Notes under the pieces: generated by a model | What the model saw: only the letters and a program-made list of their open reading frames with translations | The model's database searches: none | Told to the model about the DNA's origin: nothing | Shown here: positions 11,641-24,400 of the stretch, piece by piece | Layout: every line of letters starts with the position of its first letter | Position numbering within the stretch: position 1 is the first letter of the stretch | Origin: Trichobilharzia szidati | Taxonomy: Eukaryota > Platyhelminthes > Trematoda > Strigeidida > Schistosomatidae | NCBI GenBank assembly: GCA_944472155.2 | Contig: OX235271.1 | Span: forward strand, 79,158,256 to 79,222,255 | Direction: 5' to 3' | Length of the DNA stretch: 64,000 nt | Made by a program: the position numbers and the translations under genes

Positions 11641-13625
11641 CAGTGAAGAAAACCCTAAACTCCTCAATAGTAGAAACACAAATGTATCAGGCCTAGAAAT
11701 GAGGACAGTACTGAGTCAATAGTTAATAGCTTGTTTACCCGCGCTAAATGCCCAGTTTGCAGATGTTGGGAATCATTAATTGATAGATTATAGACCAGTA
11801 GCTGGAACGTAACAAAGCCTGATTGTCCCAGCATCGACCCTATTTAGTTTTATTTGCATACTTCTAAGGAATATCAAACTAGGAGGAGAAAACATCTGTC
11901 CACAGTAACCTACTTTTCAATGGTTTTCTAGCTGATTTGTGTTTTCTGACAGAAACTATATAAAAAAAACAAGGCAATTAGCGGATGATAATTACTCTTA
12001 AAATACTCCAAATAGATGAATACAGTTTTCTATGCATTTTATTAAGTTATCAAAATGCATTTATCAGATGAGTGAGTACTGTACTCAACATTAATAATTC
12101 GACTGATTAAATGGTTTGTTGATTAATTAATCAAAAACAAAAACTGGTTAAACTGACAGAGAGAAATTCGATGAATATTTTACGTTCGCTGTTAGCAACC
12201 CTTATATAAAAGACGTGGTAGACTCCAGTCTTCTACTCGAAAAGCCATCATGTGGCCAAGCGTTCATAGCATCTATTATGTAATACTATTCACAGTATTC
12301 ATTCAGGGCGAATGAGACTGTCCGGCGCTCAACACCACATTGGCGGATACGGAAAGTCCTCCTAGGGGAGTTGGAAACCCTTGATTTCACTCTATAGTGT
12401 ACATGAGCTCCATGACCCAGAAGGAACGAATGGCATATGAATACAGCTCTTGATGTAGATCTTTTTATATTTAGATCAGAATTCAAGTCAAAGAATCAGA
12501 AAATGGTCGATTAAGACTACTACCTGATTCTACCTGGGAATTATTTCAGTCCTCATAGGAAACGACAAGTCAGTAGAAAATTGAAATCCCCTTTGCGTTT
12601 TCACAAATTATCTCACCAATCGCAAGTTTAGTCATCCGGCCCGTTGCCATTACAATACCATCTTTATTTACCCAATAATTTATTGTCTTTATCATACTTA
12701 CTTCCGTCACCCGTTCGTTACTGTTTGATATCTCAGTATATTCGCACTGTCTCGAGTTGCCTTCAGTGCAATATCGAACACAGCCATTTTGTAACCGCGC
12801 GCCGCCTTCAAGACTACAACTGAAAACATTCACACATTGATACAAATGACATAACAAGCAGATCTGATCAGAACCCTGGAAAGTATGGTTGTTGGTGTAT
12901 AATTTATCTTAGAGACCAGCATATATATACCCAGTGAAAAATTTCGAAGAATTTTTCCATCAGCAAGCCAAAATAGCACGTTTCATAAGCGCATATCCAG
13001 GGATCCTGTGGTAACGGTATCCAGCTTAGCTGGTCTCGCACTAATCGTTAGAGCCTGAGCTGCACTACTCGACCGGATATCCACTTACAGCTACTTATCT
13101 GCTATTAAGCCAGAAGACCAAACTGAAATAACAAGCAACCGGCCAAAGAAGTGGTAACTCTTCGTCATTTCTACCTGTACACTGACAGTACTGCAAGATT
13201 TAATTTAGCATGAGTTCTACCATTAGTTTATTAGGCTTCTCAAGCAAACAAGTAAAAATCTGTAGATAACTATCTGAAGGCAAATTTTCGGGTTAGCATA
13301 AGTGTATACCACACGAATGATACTTTAGTTATTGAACTGAACATAACGAAGTGTTGTTTCTAACTGTAATTAGGCTGCTTTTAATGCGTTTATACTTTAA
13401 TCCATTATTACGAAGAGCAGTCAAATCTCCGTTGGTACTTGACTATTTAGCTATAAAAATAAATCACAAATTTCTCCTTGTCACTGCAAGTATCGGTAAT
13501 TATTGCTATAATTGGTAGACAAAATTCAATTACGCTATGATAAACGACTTGTACATCGAAGAATTTATCTCTAAACTATACGTTCTATACACATTACGTT
13601 ATATTCAATAGCAACATTTAAACTT
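11641..13625. other. Unassigned sequence
   Basis: No gene recognised. The segments 12200-12500 and 12990-13150 are less AT-rich than their surroundings and may be decayed repeats, but no family could be assigned. Confidence 0.35.
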
Positions 13626-13832
13626 CTCGAGTGGCACAGTGGTTGGGACTCTCGCCGGCCATGCACATGGTCCGAGGTTCGAACCCCTGCCGGCGCACAC
13701 CCGATATCTATGGTCGGCCTGTAAATTTGGGCTACCGATATCCATGCTGAAAATGCATACTTGTACTGAAAATACGGTGTGGCATCAAGCTGTAATCAAA
13801 ATAAGTAAAAATAAAAATAAATAAAATTACGG
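13626..13832 (+). mobile_element. tRNA-headed SINE, body type 2
   Basis: Head: A-box-like gtggcacagtggttggg, anticodon-arm hairpin (gccatgcacatggtc) and B box (ggttcgaacccc). Body: cggcctgtaaatttgggc, gatatccatgctgaaaat, acttgtactgaaaatac and an A-rich AAATA tail. The same body occurs at 52702 and 58584. Confidence 0.85.
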
Positions 13833-13984
13833 GTAAGAATGTTGTGGAATTAACTAAAATTGCCTAAGAACCGTTATGTTTGAATGTAAATCTTTCGATT
13901 ATGAGTCAACTAGTTAGTTAGTCCAGTACATTAAATTTCGACTACAGAACACTATTGATGAACTCTTGTAATGATGATATACAG

Positions 13985-14185
13985 AGATAACATGGGAGTA
14001 CTGGATAGCTGTTTCATCCTAGTTTGGGACTCTTCAGTGATACGCAGTCACTTGGGTTCGAGCCCAAGTTCTTCCAGTTACAAGACGAGCTCTTTCAGCC
14101 CTTGGATACATTCCAATGGCCCATGAATTCCAACTTCTGGTTGTCTAACTGATATCAACTCGTGATCAAACCTGTAACCCAGGAA
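13985..14185 (-). mobile_element. Sm-alpha-type SINE with degraded hammerhead
   Basis: The minus strand at 14045-13990 reads cactgaagagtcccaaacta then ggatgaaacagctatcc and agtactcc: the hammerhead layout with CTGAAGAG for CTGATGAG, one mismatched stem II pair (GGAT for GGAC) and ATC in place of the GTC cleavage triplet. The tRNA-related part with a B box (gggttcgagccc on plus) lies at 14050-14080. Confidence 0.75.
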
Positions 14186-14214
14186 TTCAACACTTGATAA
14201 TTAATCTGATGCTC

Positions 14215-14550
14215 ACTAGCGACTGGCACCATACAGGAAGTGACCTAGGGTTCTAGTGAGAAGTTGTAACTAGCAGGGTCCATCAAGTCGAACAAGAGGA
14301 CAGTTACTTGCTTGTGACACTGGCTGGCAGTTGCACTAAATATATATCACAAATTGGCAGAAGTTGGAATTCATGCACCTTACAACCAGAAGGTCCTGGG
14401 TTCGAATCACAGTGGGTGCGTACTACTGAGTAATTCTAAACTAGGACTAAACAGCTATCTAGTACTCCCAGGTTTCCTAATGTTTCTCCAACTGACGTCA
14501 CCTCGTGATCAAAGCTGTAATCGATCAAATCCCTGCAAATACAACAGTTG
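14215..14550 (+). mobile_element. Sm-alpha-type SINE, longer copy, degraded hammerhead
   Basis: Carries the 5' extension (tagtgagaagttg, agcagggtccat, gacactggctggcag) also seen in the copy at 35160-35505, then aagttggaattcatg, the B box (gggttcgaatcac), and the core ctactgagtaattctaaact followed by aggactaaacagctatctag. The GAAA box reads TAAA and the CTGATGAG box is broken. Confidence 0.75.
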
Positions 14551-14814
14551 ATAAACATAGGTAAGACATCTTAACAACTATAATCTTCCAACACTTAGAA
14601 TCAGCACAATGAATAACGTGAGCACACTTCTAACAGACTTCATCATCAAATTGAAGCTTATCATAAACTCTTTGAAACATAATTATTCTAAAGTCTTTAT
14701 TGATGTGATTAGCCAATTCCAATATATGCAAATGCACAGACACACAAACACACACATATACACAAATACACAATCAGGAAGAGGACACAAACTGAGCGTT
14801 GTTTATTACACAAT

Positions 14815-16656
14815 TTCATAATTTTTTATAAACAAGTTAATCAATAATAATAATAATAATACAGTACTCTAAATCATAAATAATAATGAATGTGAAAAGA
14901 AATCAAATTAGAAATAGAAACAAATATTAGGAGTTGAGTTGAGTTGAGTTCAAGTGAAGTAAAGTAAAGTAAAGTAATAACAATCGAATAAAAACACCAT
15001 GTTCAAAAAAATAATGTGTTTACTTACTTCACACTTATTTTAATTTGTTTTTTTTTCTTCCTTCAACACTGAAGACGTATCAAAGAGAGGCGAAGTAAGT
15101 AAGTAAGTTAAAATAAAACAAATCAAATCAAACCATAATTAAATTAAATTAAATTAAACTGAAAAATAAAACAGAAGATACCAACAAACAACTCAAAGAA
15201 AAGACAAATAAAATCAATAAGAAATAAACTTGGGTCATTCATATCCCTCTCTCTCTCTCTCTCTTGGTTGATGAAATAACAAATTTTAAAAACAATTATC
15301 CATCTATCCATCAATTATGTGATTGAATGGTTACACTCTTAGTTTGTTTCACATGTTTGAAGAAAGAAAAAAAAAGGAGGAGAGAAATCCGCCAATGAAC
15401 ACAATTGCGGTAAACAATGTTTCAAAAACACAGTGTTCAACATTTTGTGACGGACAACACTCACAACCAACCGACCAACCACCCACCGAACCACATACCA
15501 TACTTCAAAATGATCCATATAGTAGAGTATGGTATCATTTGTAATATTATAATACACAGCAAGTTACCCAGTGAGGAAACAGTAAATAAAACAAAGGAAC
15601 AAGTGACATTAGTGGTAATAATAATAATAATAACAACCATAATCTACAATTTTATTACCACTGCAATTAATTTGTACTTTTTTTCCTTAAATTATCACGA
15701 AAAGAACAACAAACGAACACACCACCACCAATAATAATAATAATAACTAGCACCAGCTAGAAGTAATAAAGTCGAGGGGGGGTCGAGAATTGGGAGCGGA
15801 ACGGAGTGGAGTATGGATGGATGGATGAGCGACTGCGTGGGTGGGTGGATGTTTAGTTTGAAAAGAAAAAGAATAAAATAAAACCAGAATAATCAAGGTA
15901 AATGCAAAGCAGCTGTCATCTCTATATGTAATTACGATGATTGAAATAAAATGCAGTATGTATAAAATGACTAGAAGAAGACAGGATGAAATTCAATGTT
16001 ATAATAAATATATAATATAATAATAACGCGAATAGACTAACAATCAGTCAATTAATATGTGTCAATGTGCAATACATTTATTATTATATACATGAGTCAA
16101 GATGAGGATTCTATTCTACCGTTTCTCTCCCTCCTTCCCTCCATCTCTTTCTCTCATTAATCACCTTTACAAGCCAGACAATCACAGAAGAACACTAACC
16201 ACACACGACCGCCTACGAACTATGCGCATCACATTAAATGCATAATTAATGTTAGTAGACAAGAATGAAAAGATAACAACACACTGTATAATTAGATAAG
16301 ACAAATAAGAAAATCTGTAATGAAACACAATCATTATTCATCATCATCACCATCACCATCAGATCATACACTATTGCTTCATAATGCAAAACTATACAAA
16401 AGAATGGATGAGGGAAAAAAGTCAAAGTATCAAATATAAAGGGAGAGGGATAATAAGTAATAATTATAATAATATTATTATTAGTATTAGTATCTCAAAA
16501 AACGAAACATTTCCCTTCTTATACTACTACTTATACAGTTACCACGTGAAAATACTCATATTATGTTGTGTCATGAGAATATGACAAGAAATAAAAAGAC
16601 CGATAACAATAATAATAATCACAATAATAAATGAGAAGAAAGTATAAGTTTCTACA

Positions 16657-16688
<32 letters not shown>

Positions 16689-17937
16689 TAATATACTATA
16701 TACTACTACTAGTACTGTTGCTTTAAAAACAAAGCAGACAGACGAAAGATATCGGGAGACAAAGTGATGCACAAGAAAGGCTACACACAAACAAACCACT
16801 TTACTACTATTGTTATGGGCTTATGCAATTGTTAATTAGGAAACTACTACTATTATTATTATTACTACCAGAATCACAACACCGACAACACACCAAAATC
16901 ACTATTAAATAAAAGAGAGAGAAAAAATTAGTAATTAATAAATCAAAACAAAATAAAATAAGTAAATTACACGAAAATCAGAAAGAAAACTAAGCAGTAG
17001 TATGATTAAGTCATTGGACAGAAAGAGAAAGAGAGAGGGACATTATTCTTTGGCGCAATTACTGAAAAAACTCCCAAAATGTGAAGAAATAAAGAATACT
17101 GAGCAAAACAATGAAACAAAACCCCAAAATACATAAATATACACACATATATGTATGTATATTAAGCGTTTATTGCACAGGAAACTATAGAGAGTAGAAG
17201 ATGAAGCATACTTTATATCTACATACACACATACTAGACGTTGTTAATCAACAGCACCAGAAAGAGTCAAAAACAAGGATGTGTATATGTATGTATGCGC
17301 AAGTTCTACGAAACTCAGATAAAAGCACTAAACATTATACATATATATATTAGGTGGTCTTCTTTGTATTGAATAAAGTATGAAATGCAAGAAGATTCAC
17401 ATTACTATGAATGTTTAACTTCACACAAGAGAAAACAGAAAATCTTCCACAGTTAAGCATTGTCTACGCACGCAGAGGTTTTCTGTTTTTTTTGCTATTC
17501 CATTCAAGCACAAGCCATTCATTCTCCAATGAGGAAAGGACAGATGCACAAAACAGAAAAATTAAAAACATCGACAACAAGGAAAAGAATTCAACCGACG
17601 AACAAATACAACATTGTGTCATACATACATACACTATACGGTGAATTGATATACAGTTATTTAATTATAAACACACACACGGGGATTACACAGTAATAAT
17701 AATGTTGATGATGATAATGATGATTGTAGAAACTAAAGTGGAATGCGGTTTTGGATCAGAAAGCTGCCAGCCTCCACAACTTGTCTTTCCCTTGTATTTT
17801 CATGAATCCCTTGATCCTTAGAATCAGAAAACAACTGAAAATGCTCATTTCTTCTATCCATCTATCCATCATCCGAAGAAAAAAGGAGTAAAGGATATTC
17901 CTCTAAGAAGAAAATAACCAATTTTTTAAAAAAAGAA
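14815..17937 (-). other. Simple-repeat-rich region downstream of GRK2, probable 3' UTR and flank
   Basis: About 3.1 kb with no LINE, SINE or PLE I can recognise, dominated by short tandem repeats: AAT/ATT runs, CTA repeats at 16657-16686, a CT run near 15247-15264, GAAGT/AAGTA tracts near 14935-14980 and CAT/CCAT runs. Short open frames occur on both strands but have repeat-like compositions (poly-Ile, Asn/Thr runs). Minus-strand AATAAA hexamers occur, for example near 17168 and 14803, so the 3' UTR could end at several places. Confidence 0.5.
16657..16710. repeat. (CTA)n microsatellite
   Basis: Ten or so CTA units followed by TATA and CTA-related units. Confidence 0.9.
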
Positions 17938-18405
17938 TCAATTACATTTATTACTGTTATCACTAGCAACACCACCTCCACCATCCTGTGCATTAATCTC
18001 TTGATTTCCATCTGTATCACCTGTTTGATCACCGCCTGACTTAGGACCTGTGATAGAGTCAAAAGATGCACCTTGGCCTTTATGATTTGCAGATGGATAG
18101 GAAGGCATAGATGCTTGATGGCTTAAACGAGGACGAGGTTGTGATGAACCTTGTGGGGGTGAGTGGGATTTTTGCGGGAAACGATTAGCAGAATGAGGAG
18201 GCTGTACATTACTACCAATGCCTACAGTTGATGTGTGTGCGGGTGTAATAGTGGTTGTAGCAGACGGATGACTGTCTGCATTTGATACAGGATCAACAAC
18301 TCCATACATTTTATGCGCTTTCTTGTTCATATGTGCCATCAGTTCACATGAGATTCGATAACCTTCTAATATTTCTTCTTTCCATTGTGTAATCAATATT
18401 TTGTC
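17938..18405 (-). CDS. GRK2: GRK2 exon 16 (PH C-terminal helix, low-complexity tail, stop)
   Basis: 468 nt ending at TGA 17940-17938. It opens [20 protein letters not shown], the PH C-terminal helix with its invariant Trp, the region that binds G-beta-gamma in vertebrates, followed by a lysine-rich patch (NKKAHK). About 110 further residues rich in Ser, Pro, Thr, His and Gly have no counterpart I recognise and are probably disordered. No CAAX box is present. An AATAAA string lies within the last codons and is unlikely to be used there. The acceptor is ATTAG. Confidence 0.94.
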   Translation of the reverse strand, partial: DKILITQWKEEILEGYRISCELMAHMNKKAHKMYGVVDPVSNADSHPSATTTITPAHTSTVGIGSNVQPPHSANRFPQKSHSPPQGSSQPRPRLSHQASMPSYPSANHKGQGASFDSITGPKSGGDQTGDTDGNQEINAQDGGGGVASDNSNKCN

Positions 18406-21400
18406 CTAATATGAAACAAAAAAGTAACAACAGGAATGATACAATTATAGACTATGCAAAACAAATAAATATCATAAATTTACAAAGAATATTGAGCAAA
18501 GAATATCCTTTTCCATAAATTCCTCTTCTGGCTCTACAATTATATATATATATATATACATACAGAAAATTCTAGAATAATCATCACTGACAATATTGAT
18601 ATTTTCAAATGCTATCACCTCTTCTGTGTGTATCTACCAATCTGACTGCTCCTATGGAGCCAGTTACATAGGCCATACAATTAGGCATGTTTATCGTCGG
18701 ATTTCCGGACATCATCCTGCGTGGTTACGTAAACGACAAACAAAATCTATTCATAGCGCTATTCTATCTCATCTTGTGGATACAGAACACAAGATTAGTG
18801 TTAACGAGGTTTTCAAAGTCACCTACCGCATACCAACTAATCTCAACTTTACCTTAAGAGTTCGTCTACTATATATTGCTGAGGCTATTGGGATCTACAT
18901 TAAGAAACCTAACTTATTCAGTCCAGACACTGTCCTCACTTTGGTCAACAAGGTTTTAACGATCCTCAATTTGTTGTGGAAATCTCCTTAATTTTATTTG
19001 ATATTCTATTTGCTATCACATTTTTATGCTTATTATAACTTAAGTGTCTTTCTTGATCAGTAATTTTATTGATCTTAACAAATCGATAGTATTTAAAAAA
19101 CACCAATACTGTTAATGACGATTATTCTAGAATATATATAAGATGAATAAAATTAAAGAGCCAGAAGAGGAAATAATCGAAAAAAATATTCTTTGCTCAA
19201 TTTTTTTCTAAATGTCTGAATGAATATTTTCGCAATATCATAAATGTCTAGAAATGGAAGTTCAAGTGACTGTACACTGCTACAATCAATAACAAGTTTA
19301 TTGACACGTCGAACGACGTAGACTATAATTCCATTACGCATAAAATTTATTTTGATGAAGTCACACAGTGTTATACAGTAATATTTACTGATGATGGTAG
19401 AGCGTGTTGACCACTTCACTTATTTGGGAAGTTGTAGCAGCCAACGCCAACGGGTTGATCGCTGGCGAAATTTCAGAACGGATACAGGGGACTAGTCTCG
19501 CATACGCCAGTTTACGCCGTCTCTGGCGTAGACGTGATATCCAACCGGCTGTCGACCAAAGGGTGGGTATACTTCTTAGCAGTCCGCTCCGTCCTCCTTT
19601 ATGGCTGTGAGCTAGACATGGCCATTCAAAGTGGAAGATACGAAAAGGCCAGCTGTCTTTGATCATAGGTGTCTGCGTTCTATCTCCCATGTGAAGTGGT
19701 ATAATAGGGTAAGCAATATTGAGGTTAGGCTTCGGTCGAGTGCTAGGTAAGGACAGGAAATCAATCGACGAGGCTGTGAAGCTACATCGACTGAGATGGT
19801 TAGGACATGTATTACGTATGCCTGGTCATAGCCTTCGTCGACTGACATGAGATCGGATTGGAAAAGGGCCAGTGGTGGTCAGACCAAAACATGGCTTCAT
19901 CAGTCAATGAAATCTACAACAGTTAGTTTAGGCCAGCCACGTAGGAAGGTGTAGACTTCCTGCCTGGTTGGGGTCCTCGGGACGGTAAAAACCAATGGAG
20001 GCTGGAGACAATCGGTGATATGGCTCAAAATCGTTCTCAGTGGCTGGCGCAGATGCACCCACTCCTTGTGACTTATGATTTCCAATGAAACCATATTTTT
20101 CTTCATTATTACTATTCCTTTTGTCTCATATCCCTTTTTACTGTCTCTATTTTGCATTTCTTTTTACTTTCCTCTCTTGCTTTGTGCGCAACATGGAGTG
20201 TGGTGACTTGAACTGCTGTACATCGGTGCAAAGTTCTATGTCGAAAACAGACAGACTAGGTTTAAGATGAATACTGATAAGTAATAAAGACAAGTGGTGA
20301 GGTAAACAAGCTCAGGCATTTTAGAGATAATGGTTACACACCTGTTCCGTAAAGGTTATTTTGTGATAGATAATAGGTGAGCACCAAAACTTAAAAATTT
20401 AAAAAAAAAATACAGGTGCAAAACTCAAACGAAAACAAGATGGTCCACCAAAGTAAGCCCATTAAGACGATTAAATCAAAATCGAAGAACTTACATTTGA
20501 AGTTATATACAATCGGGTATCATTTTTCAGTTTAATTGAAATACAATTATCCATTTTACATACACGTGAAAATTCAGGAGAGATTTCTTTAATATCAAGC
20601 ATTGAAATAAGCTAAAAATGATTATTTGAAATAAAGTAATTGAATATAAATAATTAGAATAAATATTGTTTCAGTGATTCCTTACACGATTAATAATAAA
20701 ATAAAAAAATACAAATTGACGAATTCCCAAAATGAAAAACAGACAACCATTTCTACTACACAAAGATAACTCTAACTGGAAAATAGGCACTCCAATGATA
20801 CTACTCCAATTGCTCTAATGATATAACCAACTTTCTTAGTTTAAACAGAATCGGGAGCACTTATTCAGTAGTGTGAAAAACAATTTCTTAAGTCGATCAG
20901 TAATATGATTAAAGCCAAAACAAAAATGAAACAGAGCTACCTGCTTTCAAATATATATTACTTACTAGTCACAGCTATTTCTTTGCAAACTTTCAAACTA
21001 TAAAAAAGCATAGTTTCGAATAACAGTTTTATGTATGTTTAACGATTCAGTTAGTAAGAACAACAGTTATGCAGAATAATATGGTACCATCATTTATATC
21101 GTTGGTTTCTCATCAGCTGCTGACAGCCTAAATAAATTATTAAGTTATGATAGAGAAGATTTGTAGCTCAGGTGGATGATTTTGGTGTGGTTGTGTTCTC
21201 TGAGCTGGTTAGTTAATTTGCGAAGCTTTCATCACCCTACTAGGTGACACCTTCAGCGCATACTTCAATTTGAAGTGAGCTTTCAGATTTCTCCACGAGT
21301 TTATTAATCATCTCTCCCGGTGACCTTGGACGTGATTGGTTGCTTTGTGTGTTTTCACACCTTCTAGGCTACTTGTATTGGAACTGATTGTTTCTTTGAC

Positions 21401-24400
21401 TTGAACTTTGACCCTTTGTGTGTGAGGTTTCTTTTTTATCGGTTGATAAATTTTGTCAATCTCGATGTGTCTATTGAATGATGATTCACTGGAAAGTTGA
21501 AGATATCTCATGGACGCCTTCCAAAAGAATGGATATCCACGGAATTTCATCATAAGACATATACCCCCAAGCCAACCTATCAAACCAAAAGTCCCCAAGG
21601 AAAGCACAAAGACAATCGCCCTACCATATATAAAGGACATCTCAGAAATCACTACAATACTTTTCAAACCTTTAGGAATTAATGTCGCACACAAACGAAC
21701 AAAATCACTTCACTCAGTTCTATGTCAACCAAAAGACTCAACAACGAAAAAAGATAAAACCAACATCGTCTACAAAATAAACTGTAACAACAACTCCCCT
21801 TCGTCTTCGTATCCACGAACATAAGCTAGCCGTCAAAAGACATGACATCCACTCCCTCATATCACTATATACAGACAATCACGGGCATCAATTCGATTGG
21901 GACAATGTTCAAATATTAGGCAGAGGAAACAACAAAAATGCTAGAGGATTGTTAGAAGCTTGACATTCCAGTGAATCATCGATCAATAGACACATCGAGA
22001 TAGACAAAATTTATCAACCGATAAGAAAGAAACCTCACACACAAAGGGTCAAAGTTCAAGTCAAAGAAACAATCAGTTCCAATACAAGTAGCCTAGAAGG
22101 TGTGAAAACACACAAAGCAACCAATCACGTCCAAGGTCACCGGGAGAGATGATTAATAAACTCGTGGAGAAATCTGAAAGCTCACTTCAAATTGAAGTAT
22201 GCGCTGAAGGTGTCACCTAGTAGGGTGATGAAAGCTTCGCAAATTAACTAACCAGCTCAGAGAACACAACCACACCAAAATAAATAATTAAGTTTATGTA
22301 CAGAAAAGTTTTAACATACTTGCAAATTTTACATGATGTTAGTTGATAGGAGGTTCCGGAATAAGTGAACAGTGCTCAGAAAATTATGCTTATAATAGTT
22401 TTTACCCAGGCAGTTAAACTTTTAACAAAGTCAATGTATGCAGATGAAGATTCAGTCAGTCATAAGAAATTTTTAAAAAGATGGTTGCGGCGAAGAAAAT
22501 TTTCTTTGTGATGAAGTCATTAACTAGACTGTAGACATTCATGTGTTTACAATAAATGGATGAGAAAGTTCCAGAACTATTTCCGATCAAGGGTCAAATT
22601 AATAAAATTACAAAGTGTATTAAACAGGAAGGTCAGATAAACATAGTAGGATTATAATTATTGTAAAAACTAACTTTTTGGGGGCAATTAGGGATTAAAG
22701 ATGTAGTAATAACAAAATAAGCAGGAAGTTCGGGAAAAAAAACAGTAATGCAGATGGGGATTGAAAAATGTAAAATATAACATAAATAAACAGGAAGATT
22801 GCATAAGAAAGGTAATAGGATAATCACTATTGACTTTTTATAATGGCCATGGTAGAGACAGCAGTTGAACGTATGTCTTTCGAATACATAGTGGGTGGGT
22901 TTAAAATTTTGGATCACCAGTGCCTCAGCTATGCCAAGACGTCTTGATTTCATTCCATTTAAGAGTTTTGATCGGAAGCCATTTACGGGAAATTTCTGCT
23001 TTAGTATCACTTTTAAATTCGAGATTAAGCATTAAGTATCTTTTTGGGAGCGACTCGGAGCTTTTCAGACGCTTTCTTTGTTTTTAGATTCTTGTTTATG
23101 AATCTGGGTGTGAAACCATTTCCTATCAAGGTTCTTCGGAGAATTTGCAGTTCTTCGTCAATAAATTCCTTCGTACACATTTTCCGGATCCTCGTGGAAA
23201 GAGAGCATACGAGGTTTCTGTTTCTGCCTAGAAGAACACAACTCTGAAAATTGATAAACTCTCCATTCCACGGTGGCTTTTTGTATATGGATCTCCTCAG
23301 CGAGTTATCAACATTTCTTCGCAGTCGAACACCTTCATAAGAAATAACCTCAAGTTAATAAACGCAAAACAGTTCAGAGGTAGAAGAAGCACCAAAGTCA
23401 CCAACAGAGGGAATAATCAAGCATCACTACAAAAATGCGGTTTTTCATGGGTATATACACACTTCCCAAAAACTCGCATAAAAGCGTATTCACATAACAA
23501 AAACGTTTGTGTTATAAAAGTAGCTGCAATTTTAGGATACACGGGTGTAGAAGAGCGAAGTATCAAGAATGCTAATTTTTAGCGTTAAAAATAATGAAAA
23601 AGGGTTTAAAAAAACTGAACCCAAACTTACATCAACACCTTTTTTAAGAATTAAACCATCTCTGGACTTGTTGTACAGTTCAAGACGATTTGGAAATAAT
23701 CTCAAGTGTTTCCGCTGCCATGTTTGTAAAAATGGTCCACCTAATTTTAAGACTTCACCTTCAACAATACAATCTGATGCGACACCATCAACAGTAAGAC
23801 TATCAGATAGTAAATTTCCTCCTGACCCAGTGTTCGAAACTCCACCACTCCCAGAGTTCGACAAGTTTCCAGTACTCGAAGTAACTCCACTGCTTGGAAC
23901 ATCAGCTGTCTGTGTAGAGCGTTGTCGAGCACGAGCTCTTTTAGCATCAATTTTGTCTGCTTCTTGATTTACAAAATCAAATACTGTTTCAGCTATTTCC
24001 AATTGCCAACGTTCAGACACAACAAGTGAGAAGTTTTGGTACAATGCTTGATCAGCCTCAGTAAGCTATGGTAAAATTTAAAAAACATCGTACTCTTTGA
24101 AAAAATAATCAAAGGAAATGAAATGACCTAAAAAAAACACGCGGTATCTTTATAAAATGACAGAGGAATGGGTTACACAGGGTGATGTGAAATTAATTAT
24201 GACATAAGTCAGCCTATAACGTCCAGGTATTACTTCATTAATTTAATTAAAAGAGTATGTTTAAAACCTTACGTGAAATTTTTTCCAGCCAATGAACCCT
24301 CCGGCAGACAGACTCACAGCTTAAGGATGACCTACCTACCAAACTTTAGGCAACAGTAGCAGATCACGAATATTATCGGGTTCTCTGCTGAGTGTTTCGT

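Noticed and set aside
13639..13824. 61-codon plus-strand open frame
   Set aside because: Lies wholly within a tRNA-headed SINE; the same frame recurs in the antisense of 58584-58796, so it is repeat-derived.
14930..14985. CRISPR-like or regulatory direct repeats
   Set aside because: gagtt and aagta units are contiguous microsatellite repeats without spacers; the genome is clearly eukaryotic.
15417..15734. 105-codon plus-strand frame ending in Ile and His/Asn runs
   Set aside because: Made of microsatellite translation in a repeat-rich stretch; no domain and no splice or start context.
17941..17955. AATAAA at the end of the coding sequence as the polyadenylation signal
   Set aside because: It overlaps the last sense codons; use would require a cleavage site right after the stop. 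Downstream hexamers are more plausible.
18596..18991. Host GIY-YIG repair nuclease (SLX1-like)
   Set aside because: The Cys spacing, the inverted flanks and the position inside an intron on the opposite strand fit a Penelope-like element; no RING-type C-terminal domain follows.
23569..23967. 132-codon open frame on the plus strand
   Set aside because: It is the exact antisense of GRK2 exon 14; the minus-strand reading has domain homology and splice sites, the plus strand has none.
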